Positions 7,911 to 13,510 of a stretch of 13,510 bases of DNA are shown here, piece by piece. Each line of letters begins with the position of its first letter. Within the stretch, counting starts at the first letter, position 1. The notes under the pieces were generated by a model, which did not search any database, had not been told where the DNA came from, and saw nothing but the letters and a program-made list of their open reading frames with translations. The DNA comes from Pseudomonadota bacterium. Lineage in GTDB: Bacteria; Pseudomonadota; Alphaproteobacteria; Rickettsiales; Rickettsiaceae. The stretch covers positions 1 to 13,510 of the forward strand of contig JAJZHL010000011.1 in the NCBI GenBank assembly GCA_021804505.1, given 5' to 3'. A program made the position numbers and the translations under genes.

Positions 7911-7946
7911 AAGTTCGATGGTATGGTTTGAGTGGATAGATTTCAT

Positions 7947-8020
7947 GTCATGACGAGCTTTGCTCAGGCTATCCAGAGAAAATGAATCACCACGCTGCTT
8001 GTCAAGCAGCTCGTGATGAC
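7947..8020. repeat. Imperfect palindromic element, RPE-like, between bamD and recN
   Basis: The 13-base left end GTCATGACGAGCT (7947-7959) is matched at 12 of 13 positions by the reverse complement of the right end AGCTCGTGATGAC (8008-8020), giving a 74-bp element with terminal inverted repeats. Inside the right half is a perfect hairpin CTGCTTG-T-CAAGCAG (7995-8009). The layout GTCAT..CGAG ... ATCCAG ... CTCG..ATGAC resembles the Rickettsia palindromic elements scattered in rickettsial genomes, from memory of that family. It occupies most of the spacer and is more GC-rich than its surroundings. It could fold in the transcript and lower expression of recN from a bamD transcript. No T-run follows, so it is not a standard terminator. 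Confidence 0.7.
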
Positions 8021-8035
8021 GATTATTGTGCGCCG

Positions 8036-8776
8036 CTATTTTTTACTAACTACAGAGGTGCTGTATCTATACCACTGACTATCAGGATAGTTATGTCCTA
8101 GCACGCTAGCATATTTTTTTGCCTCTGCATTCAGTCCTAACATCGAGTAGCTTTCTACGAGACGGTAAAGCGCTTCAGGTGTATGTGAGGTGGTTTGATA
8201 ATTATCTATTACCAGCTCAAACCTGTTAATTGCTGCGATAGGATTATTCTTTTTCAGATAATAGCGGCCAATATACATTTCTTTACCAGCTAAATGATCA
8301 TTTACCAGATCAATTTTCAGTGCAGCATCAATAGCATATTTTGTTTTGGGAAAGAAATTGATAACATCCTCAAAACTTAACTTAGCAAGTAAGGTTCTTG
8401 ATTGATCAAGCTGTACATTAGAAATTTGCATGTAATAAGATAACGCTTTTAAGTAATATGCATATTCGATATCTTCATTTGCAGGATGAAGCTTGATGAA
8501 AGTATCAAGTACATCTATAGCTTCTTCATATTGTCCTGCTAAAAATAAAGAATAAGACTGCATTAATTCAGCCTGAGGAGTTATAGAGTCACCAGGATTT
8601 TGGTAAAAAATCCTACCAAACTGTTCTGCAGCTTGGGAATATTTCTGTTTTTCTAACAAACTTAAGCCATCTTTGTACAACTTGGCAGATGGCAATATTA
8701 TATCGTCGTCATTTTTCTTGCTTTTACAGCCAGATATAGCGAGGCTTATAATGATAATAGAGAAGAATAATTTCAT
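8036..8776 (-). CDS. bamD: Outer membrane protein assembly factor BamD (ComL lipoprotein)
   Basis: A TPR-containing outer-membrane lipoprotein of the BAM complex, which with BamA inserts beta-barrel proteins. An upstream GTG (8809) would add 11 residues. I chose ATG 8776 because it gives a textbook lipoprotein signal: MKLFFSIIIISLAISGC, with Cys17 as the lipidation site, and a product of 246 residues, usual for the family. TPR-like helices follow: YKDGLSLLEKQKYSQAAEQF, then the YEEAIDVLDTFIKLHP repeat, then SFEDVINFFPKTKYAIDA (a BamD hallmark), then AAINRFELVIDNYQTTSHTPEALYRLVESY and YPDSQWYRYS at the end. There is no clear Shine-Dalgarno sequence. A TATAAT box about 46 bases upstream suggests its own promoter. 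Confidence 0.94.
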   Translation of the reverse strand: MKLFFSIIIISLAISGCKSKKNDDDIILPSAKLYKDGLSLLEKQKYSQAAEQFGRIFYQNPGDSITPQAELMQSYSLFLAGQYEEAIDVLDTFIKLHPANEDIEYAYYLKALSYYMQISNVQLDQSRTLLAKLSFEDVINFFPKTKYAIDAALKIDLVNDHLAGKEMYIGRYYLKKNNPIAAINRFELVIDNYQTTSHTPEALYRLVESYSMLGLNAEAKKYASVLGHNYPDSQWYRYSTSVVSKK

Positions 8777-8821
8777 ATATTTTATCAGTTTAAAATCTAA
8801 TTTATACACGCAATATCAAGA

Positions 8822-8849
8822 ATTATACAAGATTTATTTTATTAGCAAA
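8822..8849 (-). promoter_or_regulatory. Probable bamD promoter
   Basis: A perfect -10 TATAAT lies at 8827-8822 on the minus strand, with a modest -35-like TTTGCT about 16 bases upstream, in the gap just after the ABC-F stop codon. Predicted transcription starts near 8815, just upstream of the GTG at 8809, and gives a leader of about 40 bases to the ATG at 8776. The preceding operon and bamD may thus be separate units. Confidence 0.45.
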
Positions 8850-8850
8850 T

Positions 8851-10476
8851 TTATTTATTAGCCAGCACCCAATTACTATCTAAATAATCATCGCCGTATT
8901 TCTGTAAATATTCGTTGTATTTACCTTTAAAATCAGTCATTGATCTTTTCGATAGAGCGATCACTCTTGTTGCGATGCTACTTGCAAAATCCCTATCGTG
9001 TGTTACCAATATTAATGTCCCTTCGTAGTTAATTAGAGCTTTTTTCAATGTATCCTTAGACTCTAAGTCTAAATGGTTAGTAGGTTCGTCTAATACCAAT
9101 ACATTACCTTCTTTTAATATAATGTTAGCAAGTAATAGACGTGCTGCTTCTCCTCCACTTAAAGTCAGTATGTTTTTATTTGCATCATCTTTCCGAAATA
9201 ATAATTGACCAAGTATACTACGTAAAGTGTTATCATTTTCAGTAGGAGCTTGCTTTGTCAACCAATCAATAACATTCATATTCTCATTTAGCAATTCATG
9301 ATGATCTTGCGAGAAATATGATATTTGAGCTTCATAACCCCATTCATGGTTACCGCTATCAACTGGGACTCTATTTAATATCGCTTTTAATAGAGTAGAC
9401 TTACCAATACCATTGGGGCCAATAATTACTATTTTTTCTCCTCGTGCTACAGTGAAATTAACGTTATTTAATATTTTCTTTTCTTCGTAGCTCTTAGAAA
9501 TTCCTTCCACTTTTAATACTACTTTGCCAGAAGCTCTTTTTTGCTTAAAATTAAAATATGGGCTAATACGGGAACTTTTTTGTATGTCGGGGAGCTCCAT
9601 TTTCTCTATTTGCTTTTCACGAGAGATAGCCTGTTTAGACCTACTCGCTGATGCTCTAAACTTATCAATAAAAATTTGCATTGTAGCAATTTTCTTCTCA
9701 AGGTTATTAAGTTCACTGAGTTTTCGTTCTGCAATTAATTGTTTCTCACCAGCAAATATATCATAGTTACCGGTATATAACTTGATATTCCCATAATCTA
9801 TATCTAAAATATGAGTAGAAACATTATTGAGAAAAGCGAGGTCATGAGAGATAAATATCACGGCTCCCTTAAATTTATGCTTTAGGTAATTCTCTAGCCA
9901 GTAGATTGATATAATATCCAAATGGTTAGTTGGTTCATCTAGTAATAATATGTCAGGGTTATTAAACAGGCTTTGAGCAAGCAGGACTCGTAATTTATAA
10001 CCACCTGATAATACAGATAAAGGCTGATAATGGTATTTTTCTTCTATACCAAGGCCTACAAGTAATTCTGCTGCAAAAATTTCCGATGTATACCCATCAT
10101 TGTCAGCTATAATTTGCTCTAATTCCCCAAGCCTATAGCCAGATACTTCATCGCATTGTTCTTGAAGAAGTAATTCTTCTTTCTCTACCAAAGCGTTCCA
10201 TAATTCTTCCTTACCAGCAATAACGGTATTAATAATAGAAGTCTCTTCGTAAAGAAATTGATCTTGCTTTAAACAGCCCACGCGAGCATTCTTAGCAATA
10301 CTAACTTCTCCTATACTTGGTTCTTCGTCTTTGGTTAGAATTTTAAAAAAGCTGGTTTTCCCTGCTCCGTTTGCGCCGACAAGACCATAGCGGTTACCGT
10401 TGTTTACATGTAAATTTACATCAGTAAATAACAGCTTTGCCCCATAGCTCATAGCAAGATTAGTGATAGTTATCAT
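8851..10476 (-). CDS. ybiT: ABC-F family ATPase, YbiT-like (ribosome-associated, not a transporter)
   Basis: A 541-residue protein with two ABC ATPase domains and no membrane segments, the ABC-F layout. ABC-F proteins act on ribosomes as translation factors. Domain 1 has Walker A GANGAGKT (34-41), signature LSGGY (156-160) and Walker B DILLLDEPTNHLD (175-187). Domain 2 has GPNGIGKS (353-360), LSGGE (439-443) and VLVLDEPTNHLD (459-470). The charged linker between them, about 240-310 with KFRASASRSKQAISREKQIE, is the P-site tRNA interaction motif region. Overall pattern (GNRYGLVGANG, KQDQF near 70, TLRSILGQLLF near 417) is closest to E. coli YbiT from memory rather than EttA or Uup. Its ATG overlaps the tlyC stop as ATGA, so translation is probably coupled. 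Both ATPase sites look intact. Confidence 0.92.
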   Translation of the reverse strand: MITITNLAMSYGAKLLFTDVNLHVNNGNRYGLVGANGAGKTSFFKILTKDEEPSIGEVSIAKNARVGCLKQDQFLYEETSIINTVIAGKEELWNALVEKEELLLQEQCDEVSGYRLGELEQIIADNDGYTSEIFAAELLVGLGIEEKYHYQPLSVLSGGYKLRVLLAQSLFNNPDILLLDEPTNHLDIISIYWLENYLKHKFKGAVIFISHDLAFLNNVSTHILDIDYGNIKLYTGNYDIFAGEKQLIAERKLSELNNLEKKIATMQIFIDKFRASASRSKQAISREKQIEKMELPDIQKSSRISPYFNFKQKRASGKVVLKVEGISKSYEEKKILNNVNFTVARGEKIVIIGPNGIGKSTLLKAILNRVPVDSGNHEWGYEAQISYFSQDHHELLNENMNVIDWLTKQAPTENDNTLRSILGQLLFRKDDANKNILTLSGGEAARLLLANIILKEGNVLVLDEPTNHLDLESKDTLKKALINYEGTLILVTHDRDFASSIATRVIALSKRSMTDFKGKYNEYLQKYGDDYLDSNWVLANK

Positions 10477-11390
10477 GGAGATATGCTAGGTAAAATTGTG
10501 CCATCCTTAAGGTGTAATTTAACCTGAATTAGAGATCTTGGGCTAGCATCCACTACTTCAAGCTCTACTTGTTCTGTAGCATCAATTTTGACTCCAACCG
10601 ATGGTACATGACCTACTTTCGCTAAAACTAAGCCACCAATTGTATCAAATTCATCGTTTTCTGTTTTTAATTTTACCCCAAGTGCGGATTCTAGTTCTAT
10701 AACCTTTACTCTCGCGTTTGATAAGATAGTATTTTTATTTATAATTCTAAAGCTATCATTATCAGACTGTTCATCGTGTTCATCATCTATCCTTCCTACT
10801 ATCCCTTCCATAATGCTTGCAATTGTTATAATACCATCTGTGCCACCATATTCGTCTATAACTACTGCAATTTGGATCCTTTCTCTCCGCATTTTTGCCA
10901 ATAAATCTATTAATTTCATTGATGGAGCAGCTATTATTGGCTTACGTATTATTTTTTCCAGTTGAAGTTGTTTGCCAGTAATGAAAAGTTTAAATAAATC
11001 TTTTAGATGCACAAAACCAATTATATCGTCGAGAGTTTCATTATAAACTAGTGTTCTCGTATGTGGGATGCTGTTATTAAACATTTGTTTCAGCTCGGCT
11101 GCGCTTGTACCGAGTTTTATCGCTTTAATATCAGACCTAGGGATCATAACATCTTCAACAGTAATACGGCTAAATTTGAGCAGATTTAAGAAGATATTCC
11201 TCTCTTCTATAGACATTCTATTGCTGCCGGACTTGGTGTTTTGAACTAAATTGTATATTTCTTCACCTAGGATGTTTTGGTCAAAAAATTTAGGTAATAA
11301 AAACTTTAAAATGAGTAGCTTGACGTTTGTGAACCACCCTATCTTAGAGGGTTCAGATGTAGTTTCTTCAATTTTAGAAGATGGGGGCAT
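10473..11390 (-). CDS. tlyC: CBS-pair protein of the CorC/HlyC family (haemolysin C homologue TlyC)
   Basis: A 305-residue protein with two CBS domains (about 81-138, starting VMIPRSDIKAI, and 148-203, ending in DEYGGTDGIITIASIMEGIVG) and a C-terminal CorC_HlyC domain (about 215-300, with DEFDTIGGLVLAKVGHVP). There is no N-terminal DUF21 membrane domain, so it resembles E. coli CorC/YbeX. Rickettsial TlyC has been reported as haemolytic and implicated in phagosome escape, while CorC relatives are tied to magnesium and cobalt efflux; sequence alone cannot decide between these roles. Following ybeY by 16 bases recalls the ybeY-corC order found in many proteobacteria. No Shine-Dalgarno sequence is visible before the ATG, only an A/T run. 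It overlaps the ABC-F gene by 4 bases. Confidence 0.9.
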   Translation of the reverse strand: MPPSSKIEETTSEPSKIGWFTNVKLLILKFLLPKFFDQNILGEEIYNLVQNTKSGSNRMSIEERNIFLNLLKFSRITVEDVMIPRSDIKAIKLGTSAAELKQMFNNSIPHTRTLVYNETLDDIIGFVHLKDLFKLFITGKQLQLEKIIRKPIIAAPSMKLIDLLAKMRRERIQIAVVIDEYGGTDGIITIASIMEGIVGRIDDEHDEQSDNDSFRIINKNTILSNARVKVIELESALGVKLKTENDEFDTIGGLVLAKVGHVPSVGVKIDATEQVELEVVDASPRSLIQVKLHLKDGTILPSISP

Positions 11391-11406
11391 AAAAAACTTT
11401 TTTTAG

Positions 11407-11904
11407 TTAATAAGGTGATTCAATAGAGAGGTCTTTTAATATATCTATTTCTAAATTTTCCATAATATCTGCTTCCTGATCATTCTGATGATCATACCCT
11501 AACAAATGCAAAGCACTATGAACTAAGAGATGAATGAAATGATCTCTAAAAGTCTTACTTTGTTGTTGAGCTTCAGTGCTAATGGTTTCGTATCCGAAAG
11601 CTATATCTCCGAGATACATATAATGTAAATCTGGAACAAATTCAAGCAAATGCCGAAAATTCAGCTGTATATCAGGAAATGATAAAACGTTTGTAGCTTT
11701 GTGGTAACCTCGAAATTTGCTATTTAAATCTAGCATTTCCCTATCATTTGTTAATAAGATTGCAAGTTCGAATTCTTGTACCTCTCTGAGATTCTTATAT
11801 CTACCAAGTATACCACGAAAAACTGTTTGCACTAATAGCTTATTTATAAATTTATGTTCCTTCCACCGTTTATCAGTTTTAAGAATTTCAACGCTAATTT
11901 TCAT
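11407..11904 (-). CDS. ybeY: Endoribonuclease YbeY (16S rRNA maturation factor)
   Basis: A 165-residue single-domain protein, normal YbeY length. YbeY is a zinc-dependent endoribonuclease required for 16S rRNA 3' end maturation and ribosome quality control. The metal-binding motif HSALHLLGYDH gives the three expected histidines at residues 129, 133 and 139 (HxxxHxxxxxH). Other hallmarks are TNVLSFP at 71-77 and LGDIAF at 98-103. Its ATG shares one base with the stop of the upstream ubiK-like gene (TAATG), so translation is likely coupled. It sits with tlyC, as ybeY does with corC elsewhere. All catalytic residues are present. Confidence 0.95.
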   Translation of the reverse strand: MKISVEILKTDKRWKEHKFINKLLVQTVFRGILGRYKNLREVQEFELAILLTNDREMLDLNSKFRGYHKATNVLSFPDIQLNFRHLLEFVPDLHYMYLGDIAFGYETISTEAQQQSKTFRDHFIHLLVHSALHLLGYDHQNDQEADIMENLEIDILKDLSIESPY

Positions 11905-12113
11905 TATTTTATGTGTGACTTCAGATCAACTACTTCTTTTTGTAACTTTATCACTAACTCTCGTAGAGCTTCATACTCTCCTCTAGTAACGTAGTTGCCT
12001 CGAATTAGCTTATCTTCTAGGAGATTTGTGCAGACAGCTGCAGTATTGTCACCAGCTTTTTGCACAATATTTCCTATCCCTGAGATTACTTTAAATAAAC
12101 TATTTGTTTTCAT
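11904..12113 (-). CDS. ubiK: BMFP-family small protein, UbiK-like ubiquinone biosynthesis accessory factor
   Basis: A 69-residue protein of the BMFP (membrane fusogenic) family. The N-terminal half is predicted amphipathic (MKTNSLFKVISGIGNIVQKA). The C-terminal half carries the family signature VTRGEYEALRELVIKLQ (42-58) leading into a short coiled coil to the end. E. coli UbiK forms trimers, binds lipids and helps the soluble ubiquinone biosynthesis complex. The length and the VTRxEfEa motif fit that family and its alphaproteobacterial form. It is joined to bolA upstream and ybeY downstream by one-base TAATG overlaps. The family assignment rests mainly on the C-terminal motif; a ubiquinone role in this organism is inferred. 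Confidence 0.75.
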   Translation of the reverse strand: MKTNSLFKVISGIGNIVQKAGDNTAAVCTNLLEDKLIRGNYVTRGEYEALRELVIKLQKEVVDLKSHIK

Positions 12114-12376
12114 TATATTCTGCTGCTTTTATTTACAATATCGATAGATAAAGCATGTAACCCGCTATTAAATTCATCTTCTAAAAGTTTATTAATAATT
12201 TTATGCTGCCTTAATAGGCTCTTTCCTAGAAGTGCCTCAGAAGCTATTTCAACTCTGAAGTGGCTTTCAACAGTGCCGCCGGTGTGAGCAGCATGCTCGG
12301 CACTTTCATCGATTATTTTACAATGATGTGGTTTTAACACATCTAACTTATTCTTTATCCTGACTATTCGTGTCAT
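12113..12376 (-). CDS. bolA: BolA-family protein
   Basis: An 87-residue single-domain protein of typical BolA length. BolA proteins partner monothiol glutaredoxins in handling iron-sulfur clusters, and some bind DNA. Visible family features are AEHAAHTGGTVESHFRVEI (26-44), the helix SLLRQHKIINKLLEDEF (53-69) with the conserved RxH at 56-58, and the C-terminal GLHALSIDI at 72-80 with the conserved histidine 74. It appears to be the first gene of the bolA-ubiK-ybeY-tlyC-ybiT cluster: upstream is an 82-base divergent gap to the EAL gene. Its stop overlaps the next start by one base (TAATG). Confidence 0.93.
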   Translation of the reverse strand: MTRIVRIKNKLDVLKPHHCKIIDESAEHAAHTGGTVESHFRVEIASEALLGKSLLRQHKIINKLLEDEFNSGLHALSIDIVNKSSRI

Positions 12377-12405
12377 TCTTATGTATGCTCTAGGATTTTA
12401 CCTGT

Positions 12406-12411
12406 ATCATA
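12406..12411 (-). promoter_or_regulatory. Candidate -10 box of the bolA operon
   Basis: TATGAT on the minus strand, 29 bases before the bolA ATG, in the 82-base divergent gap. The -35 region at 16-18 bases is only A/T-rich, so the call is weak. A plus-strand promoter for the EAL gene must overlap this region, but I see no convincing box for it. Confidence 0.3.
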
Positions 12412-12458
12412 TATTACTAGGGTTTTAGATTTTAGTAAATGTTATATTTAATTTAGAC

Positions 12459-13510
12459 ATGATGAAATTAGATACAAAAATAGATAACTTGCAATCAGCA
12501 ATAAATAAGGCTAGAGAAGGCTACTGTTTGTGCTTTAGGATGCTAAATTATAGCGAATTAGAGTTGTTAATAGGTGAGGATGCTAAAATAATTGAAAAGC
12601 TCGATATTATACTTTCTCAAGTATTTGGCAAATATATAGACATTTATAAGCAAATTGAAATCGATAGAATATTGTTAGTTGTGCCTATCACTAACAAAGA
12701 GCTGGTTAGGGAAATGGCTTGCAAAGTGCATTTATTAACTCAGTTATATAGTGATGATACAGTAGTTGAGCTCTTTATGAATTGTTCTATAGCTAGTATT
12801 GCCTTTCCTAAGGTTAGCAATGACGCAACAAAAATTTATAATCTATTAAATTGGCTGTTATGTGATAAGGCTGACCAAAGATATTATCGTGAGTATGATC
12901 CCATGCAAGGGGATCTAGAGTCTATTCGAGAATCAAATATTAAATTAAATCTTTTAAGAAAATCTTTACGTAATAAAACGATGGTTTTCGCTTATCAGCC
13001 TATTATTGACCGCAAAACCATGAAGGTTCACTATTATGAATGCTTGTTGCGCATTCCTGATGAGGGCAATAATCTATTTTCCGTTGGCACAATAATCACA
13101 GACGCAGAGAAAAAGGGTCTAATTTTTATTGTAGATCAAGTAGTACTACAAATGGCAATTGTAGAGTTATCTGCTAATAAGGATCTGGTATTATCAGTAA
13201 ATATTTCTAACATTGGTATATTAGATCCAGCTTTACTTACATTAGCAGAAAGTTTATTGCAGAAGCATAATATATCGGGTCGGTTAATAATTGAAATTAC
13301 CGAGACAACATTGAATCAGAATTATCAGCAAATCGCAACTTTTATGCATAGATTAAGAAAATTTGGTTGCAAATTTGCGTTAGATGACTTTGGAGCTGGG
13401 TTCACCTCATTTAAGCAGTTACAAAATTTACCCATAGATATAATAAAAATTGATGGAAGTTATGTGCGTAACATTACTAGTGATGTACAAAGTCAAGATT
13501 TTGTATCAAG
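12459..13510 (+). CDS. EAL-domain protein (cyclic-di-GMP phosphodiesterase type) with degenerate GGDEF-like N-terminus, 3' end outside window
   Basis: An open frame of 350 codons from the tandem ATG ATG at 12459 to the right edge; the in-frame stop upstream is at 12426. Residues 1-140 look like a worn GGDEF-type domain, with IEIDRILLVVP (66-76) where GGDEFxxxLP would be, so diguanylate cyclase activity is unlikely. From about 170 an EAL domain follows: the signature Glu in ECLLR (194-198, EAL read as ECL), Asn in SVNIS (246-250), Glu in EITET (279-283), the double Asp in ALDDFGAGFTSF (307-318) and the Lys in IKIDG (329-333). These metal and substrate residues are kept, so it could hydrolyse cyclic-di-GMP; the last catalytic Glu and Gln lie outside the window. 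No membrane segment is seen. It is divergent from bolA, and no Shine-Dalgarno sequence is evident. Confidence 0.88.
   Translation, partial: MMKLDTKIDNLQSAINKAREGYCLCFRMLNYSELELLIGEDAKIIEKLDIILSQVFGKYIDIYKQIEIDRILLVVPITNKELVREMACKVHLLTQLYSDDTVVELFMNCSIASIAFPKVSNDATKIYNLLNWLLCDKADQRYYREYDPMQGDLESIRESNIKLNLLRKSLRNKTMVFAYQPIIDRKTMKVHYYECLLRIPDEGNNLFSVGTIITDAEKKGLIFIVDQVVLQMAIVELSANKDLVLSVNISNIGILDPALLTLAESLLQKHNISGRLIIEITETTLNQNYQQIATFMHRLRKFGCKFALDDFGAGFTSFKQLQNLPIDIIKIDGSYVRNITSDVQSQDFVS

Noticed and set aside
7995..8009. Hairpin CTGCTTG/CAAGCAG as an intrinsic terminator of bamD
   Set aside because: No T-run follows on the minus strand, and the hairpin is better explained as part of the larger palindromic element.
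8036..8809. bamD starting at GTG 8809
   Set aside because: The extra 11 residues would precede an otherwise perfect lipoprotein signal peptide, and the likely transcription start lies only a few bases from the GTG.
9524..9766. 80-codon plus-strand frame opposite the ABC-F linker
   Set aside because: Antisense to a conserved coding region, and no homology is recognised.
11388..11409. A-run/T-run palindrome between ybeY and tlyC as a terminator
   Set aside because: The arms are only A and T with no stable stem, and the gap is 16 bases inside an apparent operon.
11717..11986. 89-codon plus-strand frame across the ybeY/ubiK junction
   Set aside because: It overlaps two well-supported minus-strand genes and is leucine/serine-rich shadow sequence.

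Overview
The window is AT-rich bacterial chromosome from an alphaproteobacterium of the order Rickettsiales, most likely the family Rickettsiaceae (Rickettsia or a close relative such as Tisiphia or Megaira). The SucC sequence is recognisably rickettsial in many stretches but clearly divergent from classical Rickettsia. The other pointers are a TlyC-type haemolysin homologue, a short alphaproteobacterial-type ComEC, a BamD-RecN pair, non-coding spacers holding decayed coding sequence, and a palindromic repeat of the Rickettsia palindromic element (RPE) type between two genes. The genus is inference; no rRNA is present.

Almost everything is on the minus strand and reads right to left. At 12376-8851 is a tight cluster bolA > ubiK-like > ybeY > tlyC > ABC-F (ybiT-like). 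The first three genes are joined by one-base TAATG overlaps and the last two by an ATGA overlap. Next come bamD (outer-membrane assembly lipoprotein) and recN (DNA repair ATPase), separated by a 74-bp imperfect palindrome. After a 654-base spacer (5591-6244) comes comEC. The spacer holds the detached 5' end of comEC and the probable relic of a small plus-strand membrane-protein gene. A 270-residue protein of unknown function follows. Last is the succinyl-CoA synthetase operon sucC > sucD, preceded by a good sigma70-like promoter, with a phosphoglucose-isomerase-like gene directly behind sucD that runs off the left edge.

The only substantial plus-strand gene is at the right edge (12459 onward). 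It encodes a cyclic-di-GMP EAL-domain protein with a degenerate GGDEF-like N-terminal region, is divergent from bolA, and is cut by the window end.

Most of this is housekeeping: TCA cycle, outer-membrane assembly, recombination repair, ribosome maturation and translation. I see no CRISPR array, tRNA, rRNA, transposase or obvious new defence system. The points most worth a second look are the PGI-like gene in a lineage usually described as lacking glycolysis, the 5' frameshift and missing ATG of comEC, the decayed plus-strand gene, the intergenic palindrome, the orphan 270-residue protein and the EAL protein.
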